Part shown: positions 1 to 6,169 of the stretch, in pieces | How positions within the stretch are numbered: the first letter of the stretch is position 1 | Layout of the letters: each line of letters begins with the position of its first letter | Position numbers and translations under genes: made by a program | Origin: Actinobacteria bacterium UBA2236 | GTDB lineage: Bacteria; Actinomycetota; Actinomycetes; Nanopelagicales; Nanopelagicaceae | Assembly (NCBI GenBank): GCA_002347935.1 | Contig: DDYK01000039.1 | Span: 1-7,284 of the forward strand | Length of the DNA stretch: 7,284 nt | Reading direction: 5' to 3' | The notes under the pieces: generated by a model | Seen by the model: the letters and a program-made list of their open reading frames with translations, nothing else | Told to the model about the DNA's origin: nothing | Databases searched by the model: none

Positions 1-1000
1 CAGCAGAAGCGCCACCTGGAGGAGCTAGACGTGCTTCACAATTGCGAATTCTGGGATCAATATCAAATTCTTTTCCATCAAGTCTCTCAACAGCAGCTGT
101 TATGAACTCGCGAAGTCTCTTAAGTAATTCTTCTTCGCCTTCAACTGTGTATCTAGGATCTGAATCAAGGCGATCTGCAACTTCTCGTAGGGTTTTTGCA
201 TCTGGATATAGCTTCTTTGCTGCGCTCCACATCCGCTCATTAATTATCTCTAGTTGCTTTATTCCCCATTCGTAAGTATCACGCAGATCGAGATTTGCTC
301 CAGTGAAATGGCGAGCCCACATCTTGTATCTCTCCTCGCCTACACCATCAACTGCAAGGCACTTTGGCGCATAAGAATCGCGCATCCAAGTTGAAAGAGA
401 TGCGCAAGCAGCCTCAGCGCTTTTTGCGGCATCCATTAAACCTTGATTATCACCGGCAGGGTTGAATTTCTTGGCAACTGCAGTAAATGCACCCTTTGAG
501 AAAGATTCTAACTGACCAGCGGTTGCAATAACTTGTCTACGGGAATTAAATTTGCCTTTCTCTGCTGCAAACTCCAAAGACGATTTCCACCCAGCAAAAG
601 CTGCGTCAATTCCAGCAAGGCGCTTTGTAACATTTGAAACCGTTTCTGCCTGATCTGGCTTCATCATCTCAAAGACCTGACGAATGCTTGTGACGGGAGA
701 TGAGATTAGATTAAAGAGAATGCGCGCCTCAAAGGTGTCATTTAGGTTTAGCTCGGAAGTTAACCGCTCTATTGCCACATCTTTGGCGATTCGATCAAAC
801 TCATTAGTTGGAGTTTCATTCTTAATTGCAGTAAGAGTCTTTCGAGTTAGCTCCGCTCGCTTCTCATTGCCCTCCATTGAAAGGTCATCGAGTTGATCAT
901 CAAAACCAGGAACACCAAGCATGGTTGCTCCAATCGGCGATAGCTTGATTGCCTCCTCTAGAAAGTTATCGAGAATCGTTGATATCGCACTAGTTGTCAT
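1..1000 (-). CDS. DUF885 family protein, N-terminal part (runs off left edge)
   Basis: The reading frame opens with ATG at 1000 and stays open for 333 codons to the left edge, so the C-terminal part is missing. The translation looks like the N-terminal half of DUF885 proteins, which are usually about 550-600 residues: an early segment reading LSPIGATMLGVPGFDDQL, a long mostly helical middle, and near the edge CEARLAPPGGASA, which resembles the conserved 'APPGGAA' segment of the family. Family members carry a zinc-peptidase-like HExxH-type motif further on, outside this window, and are thought to be hydrolases or peptidases of unknown substrate. No signal peptide is visible, so a cytoplasmic protein is likely. 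The start is supported by AGAAGGA seven bases upstream, which overlaps the argG stop codon. Only 12 bases separate it from argG, so the two are probably co-transcribed. The family call is confident; the function is not known. Confidence 0.85.
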   Translation of the reverse strand, partial: MTTSAISTILDNFLEEAIKLSPIGATMLGVPGFDDQLDDLSMEGNEKRAELTRKTLTAIKNETPTNEFDRIAKDVAIERLTSELNLNDTFEARILFNLISSPVTSIRQVFEMMKPDQAETVSNVTKRLAGIDAAFAGWKSSLEFAAEKGKFNSRRQVIATAGQLESFSKGAFTAVAKKFNPAGDNQGLMDAAKSAEAACASLSTWMRDSYAPKCLAVDGVGEERYKMWARHFTGANLDLRDTYEWGIKQLEIINERMWSAAKKLYPDAKTLREVADRLDSDPRYTVEGEEELLKRLREFITAAVERLDGKEFDIDPRIRNCEARLAPPGGASA

Positions 1001-1007
1001 TTATTCA

Positions 1008-1014
1008 TCCTTCT
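1008..1014 (-). promoter_or_regulatory. Ribosome binding site of the DUF885 gene
   Basis: Read on the minus strand this is AGAAGGA, with 7 bases before the ATG at 1000. It overlaps the TAG stop codon of argG (1015-1013). It fixes the DUF885 start and shows that its translation can be initiated independently of the damaged argG frame. Confidence 0.75.
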
Positions 1015-2002
1015 ACTCATTCTTCACATGATTTTCAATCTCTACTAAATCAAAGTTTCCTTTACCAATTTGGCCCTGGTCTCGATACATTTCAAGCTTA
1101 TGTCTAGTATCTGCAATGTCTAGATTTCGCATGGTTAACTGCCCGATTCGATCCTCGGGCCCAAAGGCTGCTGACTCAGTCCGCTCCATTGAGAGCTTCT
1201 CTGGGTGATAGCTAAAGTTCTCACCTTTGGTATCAATAATTGAGTAATCATCGCCTCGTCTTAGCCTTAAGACAACATCACCACTTACAGCCGATGCCAC
1301 CCATCGAGTTAGTGACTCTCTAAGCATTAGCGATTGTGGATCGAGCCATCTTCCTTCATATAGGAGGCGACCAAGCTTTCTTCCTGATTGATAGTAATTG
1401 GCCAGAGTCTCTTCATTGTGAACTGCGCTAAGCAGGCGCTCATATGCAATAAAAAGTAGCGCCATTCCAGGTGCTTCGTAGATGCCTCGACTTTTTGCCT
1501 CAATGATTCGATTTTCAATTTGATCTGACATTCCAAGGCCATGGCGACCGCCTATGAGATTCGCTTGCCTCATCAACTCAACTACATCACTGAAATCTTT
1601 ATTATTTATTGCAACCGGTCTTCCTGACTTGAAAGTTATCTTCACATCCTCTTGAGCTATTGCTACCGATGAATCCCAGAACTTGACTCCCATTATTGGT
1701 TCAACTATCTCAATTGAAGTACTTAACTCCTCTAACTTCTTTGCCTCATGGGTTGCCCCCAAGATATTGGCATCAGTTGAGTAAGCCTTCTCCGCGCTAT
1801 CGCGATATGGCAAGTTATGGCTCTTAAGCCAATCTGACATCTCTTTTCGACCGCCAAGTTCTGAGACAAAATCGCTATCAAGCCAGGGCTTATAAATCTT
1901 TAGCTCAGGATTTGCTAGCAGTCCATAGCGATAGAAGCGCTCTATGTCATTTCCCTTATAGGTTGAGCCATCTCCCCAAATCAAAACATTGTCTTCAAGC
2001 AT
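1013..2002 (-). CDS. argG: ArgG C-terminal fragment as read (329 codons)
   Basis: The apparent ATG at 2002 corresponds to Met124 of the restored protein, inside the conserved VRAMLED segment, and is not a natural start. Homology continues upstream in the same frame to about 2092. The fragment holds the citrulline/aspartate-binding and tetramerisation regions: GDGSTYKGNDIERF, AYSTDANILGATHEAKKLE and IGGRHGLGMSDQIENR. An automated annotation would probably call it a complete short protein, which would be misleading. Confidence 0.7.
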   Translation of the reverse strand: MLEDNVLIWGDGSTYKGNDIERFYRYGLLANPELKIYKPWLDSDFVSELGGRKEMSDWLKSHNLPYRDSAEKAYSTDANILGATHEAKKLEELSTSIEIVEPIMGVKFWDSSVAIAQEDVKITFKSGRPVAINNKDFSDVVELMRQANLIGGRHGLGMSDQIENRIIEAKSRGIYEAPGMALLFIAYERLLSAVHNEETLANYYQSGRKLGRLLYEGRWLDPQSLMLRESLTRWVASAVSGDVVLRLRRGDDYSIIDTKGENFSYHPEKLSMERTESAAFGPEDRIGQLTMRNLDIADTRHKLEMYRDQGQIGKGNFDLVEIENHVKNE

Positions 2003-2075
2003 CGCTCTAACCAGAAGCGTTCCAGTAACAGCTCTTCCCAGCGGAGTGGTGTTGAAGTAAATCTTTCCAGCACTT

Positions 2076-2372
2076 CTAATATGGAAAGCGCCCTGATGCT
2101 AAAGCAGCGAGGCCCTCTTCAACTAAAGAGTTCTTGCAATCAACCAGGCGAGCAATTTCTGCTCCATACTCTTTAGCTCTTGAGGCAATACTTTCAATGT
2201 TGCTTTCATCGTATTGACCCAGATCTGCAGTGTAAGCACAGGGCAGCGCCCCTTTTTGTCTCATCCATGCAACGGCAACAGAGGTATCAAGACCACCAGA
2301 GAATGCAATTCCAACTTTTTGCCCAACAGGAAGTGAGGCTAAAACTTTGCCACCAGATTGCTGTGCCGACAT
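2076..2372 (-). CDS. argG: ArgG N-terminal fragment as read (98 codons)
   Basis: This is the product predicted if the sequence is taken literally. It contains the nucleotide-binding PP-loop (SGGLDTS, residues 25-31) and the following TADLGQYDE segment, and matches the family through residue 94 (ASG). The last four residues (RFPY) are out of frame and are followed by TAG. It lacks the synthetase and multimerisation regions, so it cannot be an active enzyme alone. It begins with the ATG of the TAATG overlap with the upstream methyltransferase; the sequence before it (AGGCTTGGCTA) has only a weak ribosome binding site. Confidence 0.7.
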   Translation of the reverse strand: MSAQQSGGKVLASLPVGQKVGIAFSGGLDTSVAVAWMRQKGALPCAYTADLGQYDESNIESIASRAKEYGAEIARLVDCKNSLVEEGLAALASGRFPY

Positions 2373-3553
2373 TAGCCAAGCCTAACTGAGAGCTCATCTT
2401 TAAGGCGAACCATTAAGGCAGGCTCAATCTTCCACTGGGCAATAATCTGCTTTAACTCTGCGATATCACCAGGCTGTGCCTGCGCTCCAGTTTTAAAGGC
2501 GCGAATCATCAGATTTCTCGGTGTGTGCTCCCCAGCAACAAATTCGATGATATCGGTGCGGTATCCCAATATCTTTAGTACGGCAGCTCTTATTGAATCG
2601 GTGAGGATATCTCCCACTCTTTGATTGATAATTCCATGTTTAGTTGCAATATTCCATGGAGCTGGAGAATCTTTCATCTGTCTTTGAATATCATGATGGC
2701 AGCAAGGAGCAACTAAAATCATCTCCACTCTATTTTTTACCGCCCATGAGATTGCATCATCGCTAGCTGTATCGCAGGCGTGAAGCGCAATTGCAATATC
2801 AGCTTTAGATGACTCTAGCTGCGCTATTTTCGTGGCCTGAAAAGAGATTTCTTCACTTAATTTTAATTTCTCAACAAGTGCAATATTGCGCTCTCTACTG
2901 TCTTGCCTCTCATCAATACCTAAAGTCTTAACCTTATATCCCTGCTTACTTAAGTACTTATGCGCTGCAAGAGTTAGATATGCATGGCCACAGCCAAGAT
3001 CAATTACTCTCAGCGCTTGGCTCTTATCTCGCTTTTCATCCAGGCTATGACTTAAGATATTAAGAAATTCCTGAACTTGAATGAATTTATCGCTCTTACT
3101 TGGTTTTAGCTTTCCATTATGGTCAGAGATACCAAGCTCTATAAATATTTCGTCATCTGAGCTCAATAGACGATGTTTGGACCTATCGTGAGATAGCTCA
3201 GCTGCCTCTAACTCAACTCTCTTAGATGTAAATTGAGCATCACCTGACTTTGTTAATCGAAGATTTATCTCTTGGCTAGTGCTCTCTATCAACAAATTTG
3301 CATAACCTACTTGAAATATTTTCGCTAAAGATAGTTCATTTAAGGCGATGTTTTTTGTAGTATCACGCTTTCCATCATGGCTTACTACCTGCCAATGCAG
3401 CCCAGCCTTAAGAAAAACCGGGCGAATATCAATTCGTACTTGTTCTGGTTTTTTTCCCTTAGCTTTTCCAGAAATACAGATACGCCTGATTGAGTCAGGT
3501 TTCATCAATGTCTCCTGCGCACGTGCTAGCGCCTTATCTAGATTTTCAATCAC
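2372..3553 (-). CDS. Class I SAM-dependent methyltransferase, METTL25/GSTCD-like (Methyltransf_32 type)
   Basis: A 393-aa protein. Residues 1-150 are poorly recognisable. Residues about 155-355 form a Rossmann-type methyltransferase domain: DKFIQVQEFLNIL (155-167), SAM-binding motif I VIDLGCGHAYL (183-193), acidic motif II GIDER (212-216), ALHACDTASDDAI (256-268), VAPCCHHD (281-288) and HTPRNLMIRAFK (343-354). The CCHH and HACD motifs are typical of the group that includes eukaryotic METTL25 and the GSTCD C-terminus. The substrate is unknown; there is no NPPY/DPPY motif that would suggest adenine or guanine methylation of nucleic acid. The start is GTG at 3553, with AGGAAGG seven bases upstream and an in-frame TAG five codons before it, so no longer N-terminus is possible. 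The stop overlaps the argG start by one base (TAATG), implying co-translation with argG, although no functional link is known to me. Confidence 0.85.
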   Translation of the reverse strand: MIENLDKALARAQETLMKPDSIRRICISGKAKGKKPEQVRIDIRPVFLKAGLHWQVVSHDGKRDTTKNIALNELSLAKIFQVGYANLLIESTSQEINLRLTKSGDAQFTSKRVELEAAELSHDRSKHRLLSSDDEIFIELGISDHNGKLKPSKSDKFIQVQEFLNILSHSLDEKRDKSQALRVIDLGCGHAYLTLAAHKYLSKQGYKVKTLGIDERQDSRERNIALVEKLKLSEEISFQATKIAQLESSKADIAIALHACDTASDDAISWAVKNRVEMILVAPCCHHDIQRQMKDSPAPWNIATKHGIINQRVGDILTDSIRAAVLKILGYRTDIIEFVAGEHTPRNLMIRAFKTGAQAQPGDIAELKQIIAQWKIEPALMVRLKDELSVRLG

Positions 3554-3560
3554 GCGCCAG

Positions 3561-3567
3561 CCTTCCT
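3561..3567 (-). promoter_or_regulatory. Ribosome binding site of the methyltransferase gene
   Basis: AGGAAGG on the minus strand, 7 bases before the GTG at 3553, supports this non-ATG start. Its GGAA can pair with TTCC just upstream across a TCTA loop, but the stem is only four pairs, so regulation by sequestration is not claimed. Confidence 0.7.
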
Positions 3568-3624
3568 AGAGGAAAATTTAGAAGGTAAGTCTAAGGCAGC
3601 ACAGATTTGCTCAGCGCAATCTTG

Positions 3625-3969
3625 CTAATTTTTCACTCCGCGAAGCTTTCGAAGGCTGGTGCGATCAATATCTTTACTCCGCTCATGGCGCTTACGCAGT
3701 TGAAGTTCAACAGCTTCGGCCGCTTCATCAAATGCCGCTAAATCATTAAAGCCTTCTCCCTCTGCTCTAACAAGTGGTCCGCTTCCATGAGAGGTGATAA
3801 TTACTCTGTGAGAGTTCTTTCCAAACCTTGGATTCACTTCATGCTTAACATCCACATCAATTCTCTCAATTGGAATATGAAACCTACTCAATCTTTCTAA
3901 ACGCTCAACTGCAATCTTTTGAAAATCAATTGCCAATGCTTGTCCATGGTTATGAATTATTATCTTCAT
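3625..3969 (-). CDS. Short HPF/RaiA-like ribosome-associated protein
   Basis: A 114-aa protein with the S30AE/HPF fold pattern: an N-terminal strand MKIIIHNHGQALA, a first helix (about 14-30, FQKIAVERLERLSRF), strands with IDVDVKHEVNPR (37-48) and HRVIITSHGSGPLVRAEGEG (54-73), then the second helix LAAFDEAAEAVELQLRKRHER (77-97). HPF and RaiA bind the small ribosomal subunit near the decoding centre and help store ribosomes in stationary phase. The usual actinobacterial long form has an extra C-terminal dimerisation domain; here the protein stops after a short basic tail and only 71 bases follow before the next gene. I chose the ATG at 3969 over the upstream ATG at 4053 because AAGGAG precedes it by 4 bases and homology begins there. 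The family call is good; that it hibernates ribosomes is inferred. Confidence 0.8.
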   Translation of the reverse strand: MKIIIHNHGQALAIDFQKIAVERLERLSRFHIPIERIDVDVKHEVNPRFGKNSHRVIITSHGSGPLVRAEGEGFNDLAAFDEAAEAVELQLRKRHERSKDIDRTSLRKLRGVKN

Positions 3970-3973
3970 CGCT

Positions 3974-3979
3974 CTCCTT
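3974..3979 (-). promoter_or_regulatory. Strong ribosome binding site of the HPF-like gene
   Basis: AAGGAG on the minus strand, 4 bases before the ATG at 3969. It decides the start: the in-frame ATG 28 codons further upstream has no such site and would add a hydrophobic, non-homologous N-terminus. Confidence 0.85.
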
Positions 3980-4051
3980 AGTTTCTCTAGAGCATTATTA
4001 AACTTGTAGCCATGCCAACCTACTCCTACCCCTATTGCGCAGGCAATAGCC

Positions 4052-4057
4052 ATTATC
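4052..4057 (-). promoter_or_regulatory. Possible -10 box of a promoter for the HPF-like gene
   Basis: GATAAT on the minus strand, in an AT-rich stretch after the stop of the 127-aa protein gene. Transcription from it would give a leader of roughly 75 bases before the HPF-like ATG at 3969. I see no good TTGACA-like -35 box at 16-18 bases, so this is only a candidate. The size of the gap, large for this compact region, supports a regulatory role. Confidence 0.3.
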
Positions 4058-4062
4058 TTTAA

Positions 4063-4077
4063 TTAACTCAGAGTTAA
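4063..4077. repeat. Perfect palindrome TTAACTC-A-GAGTTAA, possible operator
   Basis: Two 7-base arms that are exact reverse complements flank a single central base. The loop is too short for an RNA hairpin terminator and there is no U-tract, so a protein-binding site is the better reading. It lies between the 127-aa protein gene and the HPF-like gene, just upstream of the candidate -10 box, and overlaps a second small palindrome TTAATTAA (4059-4066). In AT-rich DNA a chance origin is possible. Confidence 0.4.
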
Positions 4078-4085
4078 GACTGAAT

Positions 4086-4469
4086 TTATTGGAGAAGTAG
4101 GAGAGTAAAGGCCCCAGTGATCGCCAGCGATAGCGCGGCTGCTTGAGCCAAGATCAAGAGCGCGGTTTTGCGATCTGCAGCTTTATCTTCTGGATTTGCC
4201 ACCTTTGATATCTGACCAAGCTTTCCCAAGTTAAAAGTGCCAGCGAGTCCGTAGGCAAGGCAGAATTTTCTTCTGGATTGAATCCAGCCAATTGCAAAGA
4301 CCGTCAATGGAGCAAAGAGCGTTAAGCCTGAGGCTCTAGGAGCAGAGCTCGCAATTAAGCCAGTTGCCAGAACTAGTGAAACCGTAAAGCCAATTATTGC
4401 AACAACTTGGCGGCTACGTACTTCGGCTTTGCCTAGATTACAAGTTCCAGGAATATAGGTTTCGCTCAC
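4086..4469 (-). CDS. Small multi-pass membrane protein with duplicated NLG motif, function unknown
   Basis: A 127-aa protein with likely membrane segments at about 22-41, 45-62 and 102-125, and basic patches next to them (RSR 18-20, SRRK 65-68). PGTCNLGK (7-14) is echoed by AGTFNLGK (76-83), and each copy precedes a charged stretch leading to a membrane span, which suggests an internal duplication or two equivalent cytoplasmic motifs. Cysteines are at 10 and 70. The pattern (CNLG near the N-terminus; FC-x-x-Y/F-G-L-x-G-x-F-N near the middle) resembles small uncharacterised membrane proteins I recall from other bacteria, but I cannot name the family. The start is GTG at 4469, sharing one base with the TAG of the upstream 49-codon gene (TAGTG); a weak AGAAGAAG lies about 8 bases upstream. 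Translational coupling with the small gene is likely. Confidence 0.7.
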   Translation of the reverse strand: MSETYIPGTCNLGKAEVRSRQVVAIIGFTVSLVLATGLIASSAPRASGLTLFAPLTVFAIGWIQSRRKFCLAYGLAGTFNLGKLGQISKVANPEDKAADRKTALLILAQAAALSLAITGAFTLLLLQ

Positions 4470-4618
4470 TAGAAAACTTCTTCTAAATCCTCGTCTTCAG
4501 ACCAAACTGCTTCAACATCTTCCTGCTTTTCAACCCAAGATAAGAATGAGAGAGCGCCCTTTATAGCAACAACAATTAAAGCAACGAGCGCTGTTATTCT
4601 TCTGATTGCTTTAAACAT
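4469..4618 (-). CDS. 49-aa single-pass membrane protein with acidic tail, function unknown
   Basis: ATG at 4618 opens a 49-codon frame ending with TAG at 4471-4469. The protein has a basic N-terminus (MFKAIRR), one hydrophobic segment at about 8-28, then a strongly acidic tail (residues 30-49, at least ten D/E). The basic start followed by a hydrophobic span predicts a cytoplasmic N-terminus by the positive-inside rule; an uncleaved signal anchor is possible. It begins 9 bases after the oxidoreductase stop with only AGG as a weak ribosome binding site, and its stop overlaps the GTG of the 127-aa membrane protein by one base. It fills an otherwise empty gap exactly, has ordinary codon use and ends in a coupled junction, so I regard it as a real gene. 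I recognise no family. Confidence 0.65.
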   Translation of the reverse strand: MFKAIRRITALVALIVVAIKGALSFLSWVEKQEDVEAVWSEDEDLEEVF

Positions 4619-4627
4619 AACCTAAGT

Positions 4628-6169
4628 CTATGCCAGCCTTTCTAAAGTTTCCAACGCAGCCATAGCAGCGTTATGTCCAGCAATTCCACTCACCCCGCCG
4701 CCGCGAAGCGCCCCAGCGCCTGCGAGGAAAATTCGCTCTGAATTTGTTTCAACTCCCCACTTTCTACTATCTCCATCTTGCTTCCAAGGAAATTCGAGAT
4801 CGCCATGAAAGATATTGCCTCTGGGCAGTCCTAGCTCTTTTTCTAACTCTTGCGGGGTCTTTACCTCAATACAGAGATGGCCGTCACTATCTTTAGCAAG
4901 ATAACTCTCAATAGGTCTTTCTAGATACTGGCTAAAACCATTCAAAATTCTCTTGCTCACTTCAGCCTTAACCGCGTCATGGTATTTATCAAAGAGTGAG
5001 GCCGGCAGATGCAGGGCAAAGAGAGTAAGGCTTTGATATCCAGCAGCTGTCAAATCTGGATTAAGAATTGTTGGATCAGTGAGGGTATGGCAGTAAAGCT
5101 CAGAAGGAATGACATCTGGAATTTGACCAAGGCTTGCCTGAGCAAAAGCCTGCTCTAATTCAAAGTAGCTCTCGTTAACATGAAATGTTCCTGCGAAGGC
5201 TACTTTTGGATCAGCACCACTTTTTAGCTTAGGAAGCTCTTTCAAAACCATATTTATCTTCACCTGCGAACCATCTCGAAGTGGTGGCGCCTTTAAGTTA
5301 GTAATTTTCTCTAAAATCTTTGGTGCGCAATTTGCTAGCGCAATTCTTGCTTCATAACTCTGTCCAGCTACAGTCTCAATCGATAGCTGCTTATCACCTT
5401 GAGTAATTCTGCCAACCTCTTGGTTAGCAATTATCTCAACACCTAATTGTTTCGCCCTTATTAGCAGTTGATCTACTAGAACCCCCATCCCACCTTTTGG
5501 AACTCGCCACTGCCCACTTGAGTTCCCAATTACATGATAGATAAAACACTTATTAGCTAAGTGATCGTCAGCGCTAGTAAATGTGCCAATAAGTCCATCG
5601 GTAAGGACTACTCCTTTTACTAAATCATCAAAGAAATTATCATTTAAGCTCTGAGCTAAAGTGTTTTCGACTAGCTCTACCCAGGTAAGAGGGTCTACCA
5701 GCTCCTTAATTTGTGACTCAGTTGGCACTGGTTCTAACATAGTTGGAGCAACAACTTCAGCGAACTCCTTGATAGATTGATAGAAGTTCTCCCAAGCAAT
5801 TGCTTCATCATCACTTTCTGTTAGCTCAGATAATGAATCTCTACTCTCTTGATCAAAATCTGAATTAATTAATAGCCCGTTATCCCTTTCGCCATCAAAG
5901 TAAGGAGTATAAGAAGAGACTTTCCGGCCAATAGTTTCAAAGTCAAGTGATAAGTCTTTGATGATTTGATCTGGTAGTAGAGAGACCAAATAGGAGTATC
6001 TAGAGAGTTTTGCATCAACTCCTTTAAAGGCTTTCACACTAGTTGTTGCTCCCCCGAGTGAGGCGCTCTTTTCTAAAACTAAAACACTCTTACCAGCTTT
6101 TGCTAAATAGCAAGCAGCAACCAGCCCATTATGCCCACTACCAATTACAACAGCGTCATACACTTTCAT
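4628..6169 (-). CDS. FAD-dependent oxidoreductase, PYROXD2-like (phytoene desaturase superfamily)
   Basis: A 513-aa flavoprotein. The N-terminal dinucleotide-binding fold is VVIGSGHNG (7-15) with the ribose-binding acidic residue in VLVLEK (E33), followed by LGGATT (38-43). SRYSYLVSLL (56-65) matches a hallmark of the PYROXD2 branch. WRVPKGGMG (221-229) is the superfamily's conserved mid-protein motif, and FLAGAGALRGGGVSGIAGH (481-499) is the C-terminal FAD-binding signature. Human PYROXD2 is 581 aa. The superfamily includes carotenoid desaturases, but no carotenoid gene is visible here and the substrate of this branch is not established. Its ATG overlaps the stop of the C-S lyase gene by 4 bases (ATGA), so the two are probably co-translated; the ribosome binding site upstream is weak, which fits coupling. 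The family is confident, the reaction unknown. Confidence 0.85.
   Translation of the reverse strand: MKVYDAVVIGSGHNGLVAACYLAKAGKSVLVLEKSASLGGATTSVKAFKGVDAKLSRYSYLVSLLPDQIIKDLSLDFETIGRKVSSYTPYFDGERDNGLLINSDFDQESRDSLSELTESDDEAIAWENFYQSIKEFAEVVAPTMLEPVPTESQIKELVDPLTWVELVENTLAQSLNDNFFDDLVKGVVLTDGLIGTFTSADDHLANKCFIYHVIGNSSGQWRVPKGGMGVLVDQLLIRAKQLGVEIIANQEVGRITQGDKQLSIETVAGQSYEARIALANCAPKILEKITNLKAPPLRDGSQVKINMVLKELPKLKSGADPKVAFAGTFHVNESYFELEQAFAQASLGQIPDVIPSELYCHTLTDPTILNPDLTAAGYQSLTLFALHLPASLFDKYHDAVKAEVSKRILNGFSQYLERPIESYLAKDSDGHLCIEVKTPQELEKELGLPRGNIFHGDLEFPWKQDGDSRKWGVETNSERIFLAGAGALRGGGVSGIAGHNAAMAALETLERLA

Larger units (their letters stand above)
1013..2372 (-). pseudogene. argG: Argininosuccinate synthase (long, type 2) interrupted by a one-base frameshift
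   Basis: ArgG joins citrulline and aspartate at the expense of ATP to make argininosuccinate, the penultimate step of arginine synthesis, in the cytoplasm. The first frame starts with ATG at 2372, shows the PP-loop ATP site SGGLDTS (residues 25-31) and ends early at TAG (2078-2076) after 98 codons. The second frame carries the rest: NTTPLGRAVTGTLLVRAM, GDGSTYKGNDIERFYRYG, GGRHGLGMSDQIENRIIEAK and a C-terminal SMERTESAAFGPEDRIGQL, ending with TAG at 1015-1013. Dropping one base from the CCC at 2091-2093 (GGG on the coding strand) gives a continuous 452-aa protein, close to E. coli ArgG (447 aa), and restores the family consensus SGAFHIRSAGKIYFN across the junction. Homology is clean on both sides, so this is either a sequence error or a very recent mutation; a programmed shift is less likely. 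The start overlaps the methyltransferase stop (TAATG), so translation is probably coupled. Confidence 0.95.

Noticed and set aside
42..275. Plus-strand open frame of 77 codons
   Set aside because: It lies wholly opposite the DUF885 gene, has a serine-rich composition typical of antisense shadows and resembles no family.
684..896. Plus-strand open frame of 70 codons
   Set aside because: It is antisense to the well-supported DUF885 frame, with no ribosome binding site or homology.
1327..1542. Minus-strand open frame of 71 codons inside argG
   Set aside because: It is an alternative frame of the conserved ArgG C-terminal region; the ArgG frame carries the homology.
2180..2389. Plus-strand open frame of 69 codons
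   Set aside because: It is antisense to the ArgG N-terminal region, with no recognisable product.
3348..3569. Plus-strand open frame of 73 codons
   Set aside because: It is antisense to the methyltransferase N-terminus; no homology or promoter is visible.
3554..3624. Possible hairpin or terminator between the HPF-like gene and the methyltransferase
   Set aside because: Only four- to five-base arms can be found (for example TTCCT/AGGAA) and no U-tract follows, so a terminator is not supported.
3970..4053. N-terminal extension of the HPF-like protein from an upstream ATG at 4053, giving a hydrophobic 28-residue leader
   Set aside because: There is no ribosome binding site before 4053, the added residues have no counterpart in the family, and AAGGAG sits at the right distance from the ATG at 3969.
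4628..6169. Annotation as phytoene desaturase (crtI)
   Set aside because: The SRYSYLVSLL segment points to the PYROXD2 branch and no carotenoid genes are nearby; the general superfamily similarity is not enough for crtI.
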